DNA of 30,481 nucleotides, taken from positions 1 through 30,481 of the forward strand of contig JAZRNN010000027.1 in assembly GCA_045648175.1 (NCBI GenBank), given 5' to 3'. This document shows positions 7,581-15,338 of the stretch, in pieces. Source of the DNA: SIG440 sp045648175 (GTDB taxonomy: Bacteria; Bacillota; Clostridia; Monoglobales; Monoglobaceae). Position 1 is the stretch's first letter, and each line of letters begins with the position of its first letter. Below the pieces are notes generated by a model, which did not search any database, had not been told where the DNA came from, and was given only the letters and a program-made list of their open reading frames with translations. The translations under genes were made by a program, and so were the position numbers.

Positions 7581-9137
7581 TTGAAAAGAATACTTGTATT
7601 ATTGATGGTAGCTTTAATGATGTTTACAATGTGTGGCTGCGATAAAAAATCAAATAAGGATAAAGAAAATACAAAAAAACCGGTTGATGCGTCAGAAATA
7701 TCTATTTATTCATATAAGCCTGACACACTTTGTCCTATACTTAGTAAAAACGAGGCAAACATACAGATGCTTGGGATAGTGTTTGAAGGGATGATAACAC
7801 TCTCTGACAGTTTGTATCCTGACCCATGTCTTGCTGACACTTGGTCGGTGTCGGATGACGGAAAAATATGGACAATTACACTTCGTCGGGATGCGTTATG
7901 GCACGATGGTACGGTATTTGGTGCTGATGATGTTATTTATACGGTAAATCAAATCAAGAAGAGTCAGGACAGCCCATTTTTTTATAATGTTTCAAATATA
8001 AAAAACATAACAAAATTATCTGATAACAAAATTGAGATTGAGGTAGTGGAGCCTTGGGTAAATTTTGTAAACCTTTTGTATTTTCCCATCATTAAAAATG
8101 GAGCAGAGGAAATAAATCCATCTGGTTTTGTGCCGGTTGGTACAGGTCCGTATATTTTTGAGGATAGAAACGAAGGAAATGTATTGTATCTTGTAAAGAA
8201 TGATAAGTGGTGGGGCGAGTCTCCTGAAACCGATTGTATAACGGTGCGGATGCTTCCCGACAATAATACTGCTCTTTATGCATTTAGTTCCGGCAGTATT
8301 GATATGACTTTGGCTGATGATATGAACTGGGGCAGATTTGTTGACCCTGTTTCTTCGTCATATACTGCTATGGCAACACCTATATTCCATTTTGCAGGGT
8401 TTAACCACCGAAACGAGGCTTTGGCATTACCCGAGGTGCGCAAAGCAATTTCCTGTGCCATTGACAGAACCAAAATTATTGACGAAACAATGATGGGTTA
8501 TGCAACCGAGGCAACTATGCCTATTCATCCAAAGTGGTTTGTGTGCGGCGATAAGGAAATTGAGACAAAGCAGAATAAAAAAGTAGCGGTAAAGGTTCTT
8601 ACTGATAATAACTGGGAACTTATAGACGGTATATATAAAAAGACGGTTAATGAGCATAATCTGACAACAGATTTTAGAATAATGTATAACGAAGAAAATT
8701 CCAATCGTGAAAATATTGCCAAGCTTATTGAAAAACAACTTGAGGAGCAAGGTTTTAAAATTACACTTGAAAAGGTGAAATTTGAAGATTATAAGGCACG
8801 GCTAAGCGAGGGAGATTATGATATGTTTATCGGCAGCTATATTATCTCTCCTGAAATTCGGTTTTCGCCAATAACGGCTGATAATAATGTGTTTGGATTT
8901 ATCAATGAAAAAATGCTTGATGCGCAAAATAGCCTAAAAACCAAATACAGCATTTCAGGAATAGAGGAAGGCTATGCGACAGTAATTGATTGCTTTGAAG
9001 AGCTTAATCCGATTGCAGGTTTGTTTTTTGAGGACAAAATAATGATTTATAACAATCGTATAAAGGGCGACGTTTCGCCTTCGTACTTTGATTTGTATCG
9101 CGGAATAGAGACCTTACGGAAGGAAGAATTAAAATAA
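7581..9137 (+). CDS. Oligopeptide/dipeptide-type ABC solute-binding lipoprotein (family 5), orphan
   Basis: This protein of about 518 residues has a lipoprotein signal (KRILVLLMVALMMFTMCGC; C20 the likely lipidated Cys) and a family-5 binding fold: MLGIVFEGMI, LADTWSVSDDGKIWTITLR, WHDGTVFGADDVIYTV, GTGPYIFE and AISCAIDRTKI. AAAGGTGG suits a TTG start at 7581 better than the GTG at 7569, which lies inside that ribosome binding site. It would sit outside the membrane and bind peptides or similar ligands. No permease or ATPase gene adjoins it, so it either serves a transporter encoded elsewhere or has a sensory role. It lies in a run of closely spaced genes from ymdB to dinB. Confidence 0.88.
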   Translation: MKRILVLLMVALMMFTMCGCDKKSNKDKENTKKPVDASEISIYSYKPDTLCPILSKNEANIQMLGIVFEGMITLSDSLYPDPCLADTWSVSDDGKIWTITLRRDALWHDGTVFGADDVIYTVNQIKKSQDSPFFYNVSNIKNITKLSDNKIEIEVVEPWVNFVNLLYFPIIKNGAEEINPSGFVPVGTGPYIFEDRNEGNVLYLVKNDKWWGESPETDCITVRMLPDNNTALYAFSSGSIDMTLADDMNWGRFVDPVSSSYTAMATPIFHFAGFNHRNEALALPEVRKAISCAIDRTKIIDETMMGYATEATMPIHPKWFVCGDKEIETKQNKKVAVKVLTDNNWELIDGIYKKTVNEHNLTTDFRIMYNEENSNRENIAKLIEKQLEEQGFKITLEKVKFEDYKARLSEGDYDMFIGSYIISPEIRFSPITADNNVFGFINEKMLDAQNSLKTKYSISGIEEGYATVIDCFEELNPIAGLFFEDKIMIYNNRIKGDVSPSYFDLYRGIETLRKEELK

Positions 9138-9138
9138 A

Positions 9139-10353
9139 GTGGAGAGAACTATAATTCATCTGGATATGGATGCTTTTTTTGCAGCGATAGAGGTGCGTGA
9201 CAATCCTGAACTTAAGGGAAAGCCCTTGATAATTGGTGCGTTACCTTCAGAACGTGGTGTTGTTTCAACATGCAGCTATGAAGCACGGAAGTTTGGTGTA
9301 CATTCTGCAATGAATATTAAAGAAGCATACCGCAGATGCCCTCATGGAGTTTTTATGCACGGTGATATGAAAAAATATGCCCGTGTATCAGAGGAAGTTC
9401 ACAAAATTATGCTTAAGTATACCGATTGCATTGAATTTGTGGCATTAGATGAGGGATATATGGATGTAACCGCCTCTTTAAGAATTTTTGGCAGTGCTGA
9501 AGAAATAGGCAGACAATTAAAGAGAAAAGTGTATGAGAAGATTGGTGTTACCTGCTCGGTAGGTGTTTCGTACTGTATGATGGGTGCAAAGCTTGCCAGC
9601 GAAGAGAAAAAGCCTGATGGTTTTTTTATAATACCCGATAAGGAATCTTTAGTTAAAATGATACATAAAAGACCTGTGGGAATAATCAGCGGTATAGGTT
9701 TGAAAACTGTTGAAAAGCTGAAGACTATGGGGATTATAACCGTAGATGATTTGCTGAACACCCCGGCGGAACTTATTAATACACTTGGTGCATCGGGACG
9801 TGAAATGCTTAAGATGGCATCGGGCAATGATGACCGTCAGGTGGTGGCAGACAGCACTGTTAAATCAATTGGACGTGAGCACACCTTTCAGACGGACATT
9901 ACTGATGTAGCGGTACTTGAAGATACACTTTTGCTGCTTGCTGGTGATGTCAGCTTTAGGGCAAAAAGGAATAATGTTTGGGGAAAAACTGTGACACTTA
10001 AGGTGAAGTTTTGTAATATGAAAAGTATTACAAGGTCGAAAACGGGTGATGCAGTAAATTCCGCAAAGGATATTTTTAAAGTTGCGAGAGAACTTCTGCG
10101 TCACGAAAAAATAAGCGAAAGTGTCAGACTTGTTGGAGTCACGATAAGCCATTTGCAAAACTCTCCTGAAGAGGAATCGGTGCAGTTGTCGCTGTTTGAC
10201 CAACTTGAGCCCAACAACGAAAATAAAAAAATAAAAACCCGTACACTTGAAGATACAATTTTTGACCTGCACACAAAATACGGACGAAAAATATTGAAAA
10301 CCGGCAAAGAACTTAAGGTTTATCAAAAAATAAATAATTCATATGAAGAATAA
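9139..10353 (+). CDS. dinB: DNA polymerase IV (Y-family translesion polymerase)
   Basis: This 404-residue Y-family polymerase has the metal-binding D9 (IHLDMDAFFAAIE) and D104-E105 (VALDEGYMDV), the fingers motif YEARKFGVHSAM (48-58), helix-hairpin-helix segments near 175-215, and a little-finger domain to about 345. QLSLF (349-353) is a textbook sliding-clamp-binding peptide. The active-site motif reads LDEGYMD where SIDEAYLD is usual, a conservative Gly for Ala change. GTG start one base after the preceding stop. No SOS (LexA) box was seen locally, so expression may follow the operon. It probably remains active. Confidence 0.94.
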   Translation: MERTIIHLDMDAFFAAIEVRDNPELKGKPLIIGALPSERGVVSTCSYEARKFGVHSAMNIKEAYRRCPHGVFMHGDMKKYARVSEEVHKIMLKYTDCIEFVALDEGYMDVTASLRIFGSAEEIGRQLKRKVYEKIGVTCSVGVSYCMMGAKLASEEKKPDGFFIIPDKESLVKMIHKRPVGIISGIGLKTVEKLKTMGIITVDDLLNTPAELINTLGASGREMLKMASGNDDRQVVADSTVKSIGREHTFQTDITDVAVLEDTLLLLAGDVSFRAKRNNVWGKTVTLKVKFCNMKSITRSKTGDAVNSAKDIFKVARELLRHEKISESVRLVGVTISHLQNSPEEESVQLSLFDQLEPNNENKKIKTRTLEDTIFDLHTKYGRKILKTGKELKVYQKINNSYEE

Positions 10354-10383
10354 ATGTCGCATACAGACAGAATGGAGAAAACT

Positions 10384-10737
10384 ATGAAATTATCAGAAAT
10401 CAAGGAAATTTTAAATGCAAAGGTATTGACCGGAGAGGATATGTTGGATATCGAGGTGGAGTCCGCTTTCGGCAGCGACCTTATGAGCGATGTTCTTGCT
10501 TTTGTTAATGACAAAGTTTTGCTTCTTACGGGATTGGTTAATCCTCAGGTTGTAAGAACGGCTGAAATGATGGATATATCTGCAATTGTATTTGTCCGCG
10601 GTAAATGTCCTGATGAAAACGTAATTGAACTTGCTAAGGCAAAGGATATTGCCATACTTACAACCGAACACACACTTTATGTTGCCAGCGGAAAGCTGTA
10701 TTGCAAAGGCTTAACGGGTGACGAAAAGGGGGTATAA
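10384..10737 (+). CDS. Stand-alone DRTGG-domain protein, copy 1
   Basis: This 117-residue protein spans a single DRTGG domain (MKLSEIKEILNAKVLTGEDM, then DLMSDVLAFVNDKVLLLTGL and ISAIVFVRGKCPDENVIELAKAKDIAILTT). The domain is best known as the regulatory part of phosphotransacetylase and pyrophosphatase/HprK-like proteins, where it is linked to ligand or nucleotide sensing. The start at 10384 follows GGAG by six bases; further upstream in-frame starts lack this. It opens a five-gene cassette beside the hydrogenase genes. Similar DRTGG genes accompany [FeFe]-hydrogenases in other Clostridia (established association, from memory). The ligand is unknown. A second copy lies at 12540-12872. Confidence 0.8.
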   Translation: MKLSEIKEILNAKVLTGEDMLDIEVESAFGSDLMSDVLAFVNDKVLLLTGLVNPQVVRTAEMMDISAIVFVRGKCPDENVIELAKAKDIAILTTEHTLYVASGKLYCKGLTGDEKGV

Positions 10738-10740
10738 ACA

Positions 10741-11169
10741 GTGGCAGAGGTTATTAAATTGCATTTTGCCGTAAATGGAGAGGACTTTACACGTGCAGGA
10801 GAGGTCTCAAGCAAGGTTAAAAAGACACTTAATCAGCTTGGATTTAATCCTGAGATTGTTCGTAAGGTTGCTATTGCAATGTACGAGGGCGAGATTAATA
10901 TGGTTATCCACGCTGATGGCGGCGACATAGATGTTGAAATCTCATCGGAAGAAATTGTTATTGTTATGAAGGATGTAGGACCCGGAATTCCTGACCTTGA
11001 TATGGCTATGAAGGAAGGTTTTTCAACAGCTGATAATTCTGTAAGGGAGCTTGGCTTCGGTGCCGGAATGGGACTTCCTAATATGAAAAAATATTCGGAC
11101 TCTATGAATATTGAAACCGAAATTGGCAAGGGAACTACGGTCACATTGGTTATTTCTGCAAAAGTCTGA
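10741..11169 (+). CDS. RsbW/RsbT/SpoIIAB-like GHKL serine kinase or anti-sigma-type regulator
   Basis: This 142-residue GHKL ATPase has an N-box (VAIAMYEGEINMVIHA, E49 and N53), G1 box D78-V-G-P-G (DVGPGIPD) and G2 box (GFGAGMGLPNMKK, 105-117), with no sensor or phosphoacceptor domain. This is the size and layout of SpoIIAB/RsbW/RsbT kinases, which phosphorylate STAS-domain proteins or bind sigma factors. No STAS protein, PP2C phosphatase or sigma factor lies in the window, so the partner may be a neighbour in this cassette (DRTGG, HydS) or be encoded elsewhere. GTG start with AAGGGGG eight bases upstream, and three bases after the DRTGG stop. Confidence 0.85.
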   Translation: MAEVIKLHFAVNGEDFTRAGEVSSKVKKTLNQLGFNPEIVRKVAIAMYEGEINMVIHADGGDIDVEISSEEIVIVMKDVGPGIPDLDMAMKEGFSTADNSVRELGFGAGMGLPNMKKYSDSMNIETEIGKGTTVTLVISAKV

Positions 11170-11226
11170 AATTGATGCATATCGTTAACCCATTGTGATA
11201 TGCGTGAAGAAAGGATGTGTAGTTTT

Positions 11227-12543
11227 ATGGAAACATATTGGCATTCTGTAACATTGGATATAGATTTATGTAAGGGTTGTACCCACTGCTTAAAGAGATG
11301 TCCGACTCAGGCGATAAGGGTTCAGCAGGGTAAGGCTAAAATTCTTAAAGAACGTTGTATTGACTGCGGCGAATGTATAAGAGTGTGCCCATATCATGCA
11401 AAGAAAGCTGTTGCTGACGGTCTTGATATGCTTCAACAATTCAAGCATAACGTTGCTTTAGTGGCGCCGGCTTTTTATGGTCAGTTTTCAAAAACCGAGA
11501 ATGTGGATACCGTGCTAAGTGCATTACTTGATTTAGGCTTTGATGATGTTTTTGAGGTGGCAAGGGGTGCTCAGGTTATAACTGAAAAAACCAAAGAACT
11601 GTTGGCGGCAGGCAAGCTTTTAAAGCCGGCAATTTCGTCTGCCTGTCCTGCGGTTCTCAGGCTTATTGCAATTAAATTTCCAAATCTTATTGCAAATATT
11701 GTTCCACTGAAATCTCCTATGGAGGTATCAGCTGTTCAGGCACGCAACGAGGCCGTGAAAAAAACAGGATTAAAGCCCGAAGAGATAGGAATACTTTTTA
11801 TCAGCCCATGTGCTTCAAAAGCAACCTTTGTAAAGGCAAACTATACGGTTAAAAAGTCTGAGGTTGACGGTGTTATTCCAATTAAGGATATATGTATAAA
11901 AATGTCGCGTGCAGTGAATAAAATTGCCGACGAAAATGTCCGTGAATTAAGAAATGCAGGACGATCAGGGATAATATGGGCAACAAGCGGCGGAGAGGCT
12001 GAGACTTCAGGCGCAGAAAAGTATATTGCTGTTGACGAAATACATAATATTATGAAAGTGTTTGAAGAGATTGAAGACGGAAAATTGAATGATATTGATT
12101 ATGTTGAGGCTCTTGCGTGCCCGGGTGGTTGTGTTGGAGGGCCTCTTACGGCAGAAAACAGTTTTTCGGCAAAGTCAAAAATTCAGCGTATATGTCGCGG
12201 ACTTGATGATGGTATGCTTCCCTTTGATGACATGTATATGTTTTGGGACGAAACAATAGTATACAGACCCATAATGAATCTTGACGCTGATATCAATCTT
12301 GCTATGCAGAAAATGGCAAAGATTGAGGAAATTTATGAAGGATTTCCCAAAATTGATTGTGGTTCCTGCGGGTCACCCACATGTCGTGCTTTGGCTGAGG
12401 ATATTGTAAGGGGTTATGCTAAGGAGACTGATTGTATATTTAAACTAAGAGAAAAGGTTAGTGCTCTTGCACACGATATGATTGAACTTGAAAATCTTAA
12501 TATGCATCTTTCCAAAACTGAAATAACGGAGGAAAATAAATGA
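11227..12543 (+). CDS. hydS: HydS-like putative sensory [FeFe]-hydrogenase homologue
   Basis: This 438-residue protein has two N-terminal [4Fe-4S] ferredoxin motifs (C15/18/21/25; C44/47/50/54), an [FeFe]-hydrogenase H-cluster domain (about 75-325) and a C-terminal four-Cys Fe-S domain (C378/381/386/403). All four H-cluster cysteines are present: C140 (SSACP), C195 (SPCASK) and C298/C302 (ACPGGC). However, catalytic-type residues differ: Ala139 stands where the proton-relay Cys of TSCCP is found, Ser replaces Met of MPC, and the Glu of PCxxKxxE is absent. These losses are those expected of group D (HydS) sensory forms rather than of a turnover enzyme. The start at 11227 gives the family N-terminus; 11200 is an alternative. 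The stop overlaps the next ATG. Confidence 0.88.
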   Translation: METYWHSVTLDIDLCKGCTHCLKRCPTQAIRVQQGKAKILKERCIDCGECIRVCPYHAKKAVADGLDMLQQFKHNVALVAPAFYGQFSKTENVDTVLSALLDLGFDDVFEVARGAQVITEKTKELLAAGKLLKPAISSACPAVLRLIAIKFPNLIANIVPLKSPMEVSAVQARNEAVKKTGLKPEEIGILFISPCASKATFVKANYTVKKSEVDGVIPIKDICIKMSRAVNKIADENVRELRNAGRSGIIWATSGGEAETSGAEKYIAVDEIHNIMKVFEEIEDGKLNDIDYVEALACPGGCVGGPLTAENSFSAKSKIQRICRGLDDGMLPFDDMYMFWDETIVYRPIMNLDADINLAMQKMAKIEEIYEGFPKIDCGSCGSPTCRALAEDIVRGYAKETDCIFKLREKVSALAHDMIELENLNMHLSKTEITEENK

Positions 12544-12872
12544 CTGTAAAAAATATTGCTGATAAGCTTAATCTTAAATTTTATGCAGGGAAAGAACTTG
12601 CTGACAAAACTGTCAAGGGATGTTATATAGGCGATTTGCTTAGCCTTGCGATGTCAAAGGTTCAGGCAAATTATGTGTGGATTACAATACAGACAAATGT
12701 AAATATAGTTGCTGTTGCATCACTTGCTGATGCCGCTTGTATAATTCTTGCAGACGGTTGTATACCTGATGAAAAGACGGTTGAACGTGCAAAGGAACAA
12801 GATATTATTATTCTTGGCGGCGAAATTTCGGCTTATGAGTTGGCAGTTAAGCTTGCGGAGTTGGGAATATGA
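12540..12872 (+). CDS. Stand-alone DRTGG-domain protein, copy 2
   Basis: This 110-residue protein is homologous in pattern to the copy at 10384-10737: MTVKNIADKLNLKFYAGKELADKTVKGCYIGDLLS, then CIILADGCIPDEKTVERAKEQDIIILGGE, ending in an extra helix (AYELAVKLAELGI). Both ends overlap neighbours by ATGA (with hydS and with the PHP gene), implying tight translational coupling and a shared function. The sequences have diverged well beyond recent duplication, so the two copies may bind different ligands or form a heterodimer. No kinase or phosphatase motif is present. Confidence 0.78.
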   Translation: MTVKNIADKLNLKFYAGKELADKTVKGCYIGDLLSLAMSKVQANYVWITIQTNVNIVAVASLADAACIILADGCIPDEKTVERAKEQDIIILGGEISAYELAVKLAELGI

Positions 12873-13567
12873 ACCTTTATTATGATTTGCATATCCACTC
12901 TGCACTTTCACCATGCGGTGACAAGGATATGACTCCAAACAATATTGTAAATATGGCATACATAAAAGGCCTTGATATAATCTCTGTTACCGACCATAAT
13001 TCATGCAGAAATGTCCGTGCAGTTATGGAGGCGGCAAAGGGTATGATAAAAGTTGTTCCGGGGATGGAAGTCACAACCGCGGAGGAAGTACATGTGCTTT
13101 GTTATTTTCCTGATATCGACGCAGCCGAGGATATGAGCAATTTTGTGCATGACAATATGCAGGGAATTAAAAATCAGCCTGATATTTTTGGCAGACAGCT
13201 TATTATGGATGCTCAGGATAAAATTGTGGGGGAAGAAGAGGAACTTTTGATAAATGCCGTAAAACTGGACATTTACGAAGTTTCAGCCGAAACAAAAAAA
13301 CGTGGAGGAGTGTTTATGCCTGCCCATATTGATAAATCAAGTTACAGCGTTACGTCAAACCTTGGTTTTTTGCCACCCGACTTGTATGTGGATGGATTGG
13401 AAATTACTGCCAGAGGATTAGAAAAATATGGGCAAATGTATGCAGAATACGGCATCTTAACTGATTCCGATGCACATTATCTGGAAAATATTTCTGAGCG
13501 GGAAAGTTTTATTAGCTGCAAAGATAAAACTACACAAAAAATTTTTGAATTTTTGTGCAAATTTTAA
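12869..13567 (+). CDS. PHP-domain metal-dependent phosphoesterase
   Basis: This 232-residue single-domain PHP protein has the expected metal ligands: H8 and H10 (DLHIHSALSPCGD), D42-H43 (VTDHNS), E67 (GMEVTT), H75, H153 (PAHIDK) and D201/H203 (DSDAHYL). The TrpH/YciV-type relatives hydrolyse nucleotides or short oligonucleotides (3',5'-nucleoside bisphosphates), and others are histidinol phosphatases; the substrate here is unknown. It overlaps the DRTGG gene by four bases and closes the cassette. The coupling to DRTGG and HydS genes suggests a signalling or nucleotide-turnover job, which is inference. No clear terminator follows. Confidence 0.85.
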   Translation: MNLYYDLHIHSALSPCGDKDMTPNNIVNMAYIKGLDIISVTDHNSCRNVRAVMEAAKGMIKVVPGMEVTTAEEVHVLCYFPDIDAAEDMSNFVHDNMQGIKNQPDIFGRQLIMDAQDKIVGEEEELLINAVKLDIYEVSAETKKRGGVFMPAHIDKSSYSVTSNLGFLPPDLYVDGLEITARGLEKYGQMYAEYGILTDSDAHYLENISERESFISCKDKTTQKIFEFLCKF

Positions 13568-13633
13568 GAAAGTATTTTTGTCAAATTGTAGATTTTTATT
13601 TCTTTTTTTGGTATAATTTTAATGTACGTTTAA

Positions 13634-13651
13634 TTGACACAAAATTAACAA
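13634..13651 (+). promoter_or_regulatory. Candidate Rex operator overlapping the hyd promoter
   Basis: TTGACAC-AAAA-TTAACAA fits the clostridial Rex consensus TTGTTAA-N4-TTAACAA at 11 of 14 fixed positions: the right half is perfect and the left half matches at four of seven. It covers the -35 box and the spacer, where Rex (an NADH/NAD+ sensing repressor) would block RNA polymerase. Rex control of [FeFe]-hydrogenase operons is established in Clostridia; this individual site is inference. Confidence 0.5.
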
Positions 13652-13662
13652 TGTGTTATAAT
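13634..13662 (+). promoter_or_regulatory. Consensus sigma-A promoter of the hydC-hydB-hydA operon
   Basis: A perfect TTGACA (13634-13639), a 17-base spacer and a perfect TATAAT (13657-13662) lie about 200 bases upstream of hydC. A match this good predicts strong basal expression and hence a need for a repressor or leader control. Confidence 0.9.
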
Positions 13663-13865
13663 CTTTGTTGTGGAAAAAGCAAAATGCTGTTTTAGGCAGA
13701 ATGAGTTTCGCAACCTTCAAATCAAAGATTTGAAAGCCACACATTATTGCCAACAAAAACGCAAAAGCGTTTTATCAACTATTATTATAATGGGCGTAAA
13801 AAGAATGTTATGGGTCGGTTTGGCTGACTTTTGTGACATAAATTAAGTTAGGAGGTAAAGTAGAA
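13663..13865 (+). promoter_or_regulatory. Long untranslated leader of the hyd operon with two hairpins
   Basis: About 190 bases separate the -10 box from hydC. It holds an 8-bp stem with AAA loop (TTCAAATC 13716-13723 with GATTTGAA 13727-13734) and a 7-bp stem with AAAA loop ending in four T (AAAACGC 13756-13762 with GCGTTTT 13767-13773), a weak terminator-like element. No coding sequence or known riboswitch was recognised. Confidence 0.45.
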
Positions 13866-14360
13866 ATGGAGAAGAAGACAATTCCATTCAACGGCACTAA
13901 AGAACAGGAAGCACAGCTCATGGCTGTTATTGCAGAGCACAAGGATGTAGACGGAGCAGTTATTCCTGTGCTGCATAAGGCACAGGAAATTTACGGTTAT
14001 CTTCCTATTGAGGTTCAGGAAATGATTTCTGAAGGTCTTAATGTGCCTTTGGCAGAAATTTACGGTATTGTTACATTTTACACACAGTTTTCACTTAACC
14101 CCAAGGGCAGATACCACATTGGTGTATGTCTTGGTACAGCTTGTTATGTTAAGGGTTCAGGTGATATTTTAGATAAGATTAAAGAAATTCTGGGAATTGA
14201 AGTTGGTGAATGTACACCTGACGGTCTGTTCTCAATTGAGGCTACACGTTGTATTGGTGCCTGTGGTCTTGCACCTGTTCTGACAGTTAACGATGACGTT
14301 TACGGCAGACTGGTTGTTGACGATGTTGAAGGCATTATCAAAAAGTATCAGGAAATGTAA
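13866..14360 (+). CDS. hydC: NuoE-like [2Fe-2S] subunit of bifurcating hydrogenase (HydC)
   Basis: This 164-residue thioredoxin-like [2Fe-2S] protein has ligands C88 and C93 (VCLGTACYVKG) and C129 and C133 (RCIGACGLAP), matching NuoE/HydC in length. In trimeric hydrogenases it docks on the NuoF-like subunit and is needed for electron flow between the flavin and the iron-sulfur chain. ATG with AGGAGG upstream. It is the first gene of the hyd operon, directly after the strong promoter and leader. Its TAA shares a base with the ATG of the GHKL ATPase. Confidence 0.94.
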   Translation: MEKKTIPFNGTKEQEAQLMAVIAEHKDVDGAVIPVLHKAQEIYGYLPIEVQEMISEGLNVPLAEIYGIVTFYTQFSLNPKGRYHIGVCLGTACYVKGSGDILDKIKEILGIEVGECTPDGLFSIEATRCIGACGLAPVLTVNDDVYGRLVVDDVEGIIKKYQEM

Positions 14361-14905
14361 TGAGAGAGATTTCACTTCACATTCTGGACATTGTTCAGAA
14401 TTCGGTTGTGGCAGGGGCCACCAAAATTGATGTTACGGTTTGTGAGGATATTGCATCCGACAAGTTGATGGTTAAGATTGCCGACAACGGGTGCGGTATG
14501 ACGAAGGAATTTCTCGAAAAGGTCATTGATCCCTTTACCACAAAGCGCACTACCCGAAAGGTAGGTCTTGGAATACCGCTTTTCAAATCGGCGGCAGAGG
14601 CAACTGGCGGAAGATTTGGTCTTGAGTCAGAAGTGGGAAAGGGAACCTGTGTTACAGCGGTGTTTGGTTACAGTCACATTGACCGTCAGCCACTTGGCAA
14701 TATGGCGGAAACAATGCTTGGGCTGTTTACCTCATATGAAAATATTAATTTTATATATAAACATTCTGTTGACAATAGGGTTTTTGAGGTTGATACCTTA
14801 GATATAAAAAATGTGCTGGGGGATGTTCCGTTCTCGGCGCCTGAGGTTTATTTATGGCTTTCTGAATTTTTATCGGAGGGCGAACAGGAACTGAATTTAA
14901 GTTAA
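14360..14905 (+). CDS. GHKL-type ATP-binding protein (histidine-kinase-like ATPase without sensor domain)
   Basis: This 181-residue protein starts MREISLHILDIVQNS, where N14 lies in the N-box, followed by G1 D42-N-G-C-G and a G2 loop KVGLGIPLFKSAA (67-79), so ATP binding is expected. There is no dimerisation/His-phosphotransfer domain and no transmembrane sensor. The last 75 residues form an unrecognised domain (from HIDRQPLGNMAETM to the end, with an acidic C-terminus). A gene of this kind between hydC and a small ferredoxin occurs in other clostridial hyd loci, for example that of Clostridium thermocellum (from memory). It overlaps hydC by one base. It may regulate the complex or its expression; no response regulator is nearby. 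Confidence 0.82.
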   Translation: MREISLHILDIVQNSVVAGATKIDVTVCEDIASDKLMVKIADNGCGMTKEFLEKVIDPFTTKRTTRKVGLGIPLFKSAAEATGGRFGLESEVGKGTCVTAVFGYSHIDRQPLGNMAETMLGLFTSYENINFIYKHSVDNRVFEVDTLDIKNVLGDVPFSAPEVYLWLSEFLSEGEQELNLS

Positions 14906-14927
14906 ATGTGTAAAACGGAGGTAAAAA

Positions 14928-15293
14928 ATGAAAAGTTTGGCTGAACTCGAAGCAATAAGAAACAAAGCAAAAGGCTCTGTTAATTTGAGAAAAGACGATC
15001 ATGCAGTACGCATTGTTGTTGGTATGGCAACTTGCGGTATAGCAGCAGGCGCAAGACCTGTTTTGAATGCTATTATGGAAGAGGTTGCAAAGAGAAATCT
15101 TGAACATGTAGCGGTTACACAGACAGGTTGTATTGGTGTTTGCCGTCTGGAGCCAATCGTTGAAGTTATCTTTCCCGGCGAAGAAAAGGTTACTTATGTA
15201 AAGGTTGACCCTCAGAAGGCTGCTGAAATTGTAAGCGAGCACATCGTTAACAGACGTATCGTTACAAAGTATACAATCGGTGCTGCAGAGTAA
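14928..15293 (+). CDS. Small thioredoxin-like [2Fe-2S] ferredoxin-type protein
   Basis: This 121-residue protein has the fold of NuoE C-terminal domains: VVGMATCGIAAGARPV, then TQTGCIGVCRLEPIVEVI. Only three cysteines line up with [2Fe-2S] ligands (C36, C68, C72); the usual fourth, about five residues after C36, is Gly/Ala. It may bind an atypical cluster or none. ATG follows GGAGG by seven bases. It sits between the GHKL ATPase and hydB, as in other clostridial hyd operons, and resembles the N-terminal domain of hydB. Confidence 0.85.
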   Translation: MKSLAELEAIRNKAKGSVNLRKDDHAVRIVVGMATCGIAAGARPVLNAIMEEVAKRNLEHVAVTQTGCIGVCRLEPIVEVIFPGEEKVTYVKVDPQKAAEIVSEHIVNRRIVTKYTIGAAE

Positions 15294-15338
15294 TTAAACA
15301 GCTCAGATTAAAAATACAGAAAGGTTTGGTGTTTAAAG

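Noticed and set aside
9865..10326. 153-codon antisense frame within dinB
   Set aside because: It is the mirror of a highly conserved polymerase gene, with no ribosome binding site and no recognisable protein pattern.
11177..11203. GCATATC/GATATGC hairpin before hydS as a terminator or operator
   Set aside because: Only seven pairs with a 13-base loop and no T-run; not distinguishable from chance in AT-rich DNA.
13820..13845. TTGTGACATAAATTAA as a second Rex site before hydC
   Set aside because: Only the left half resembles a Rex half-site; the right half does not fit at the required spacing.
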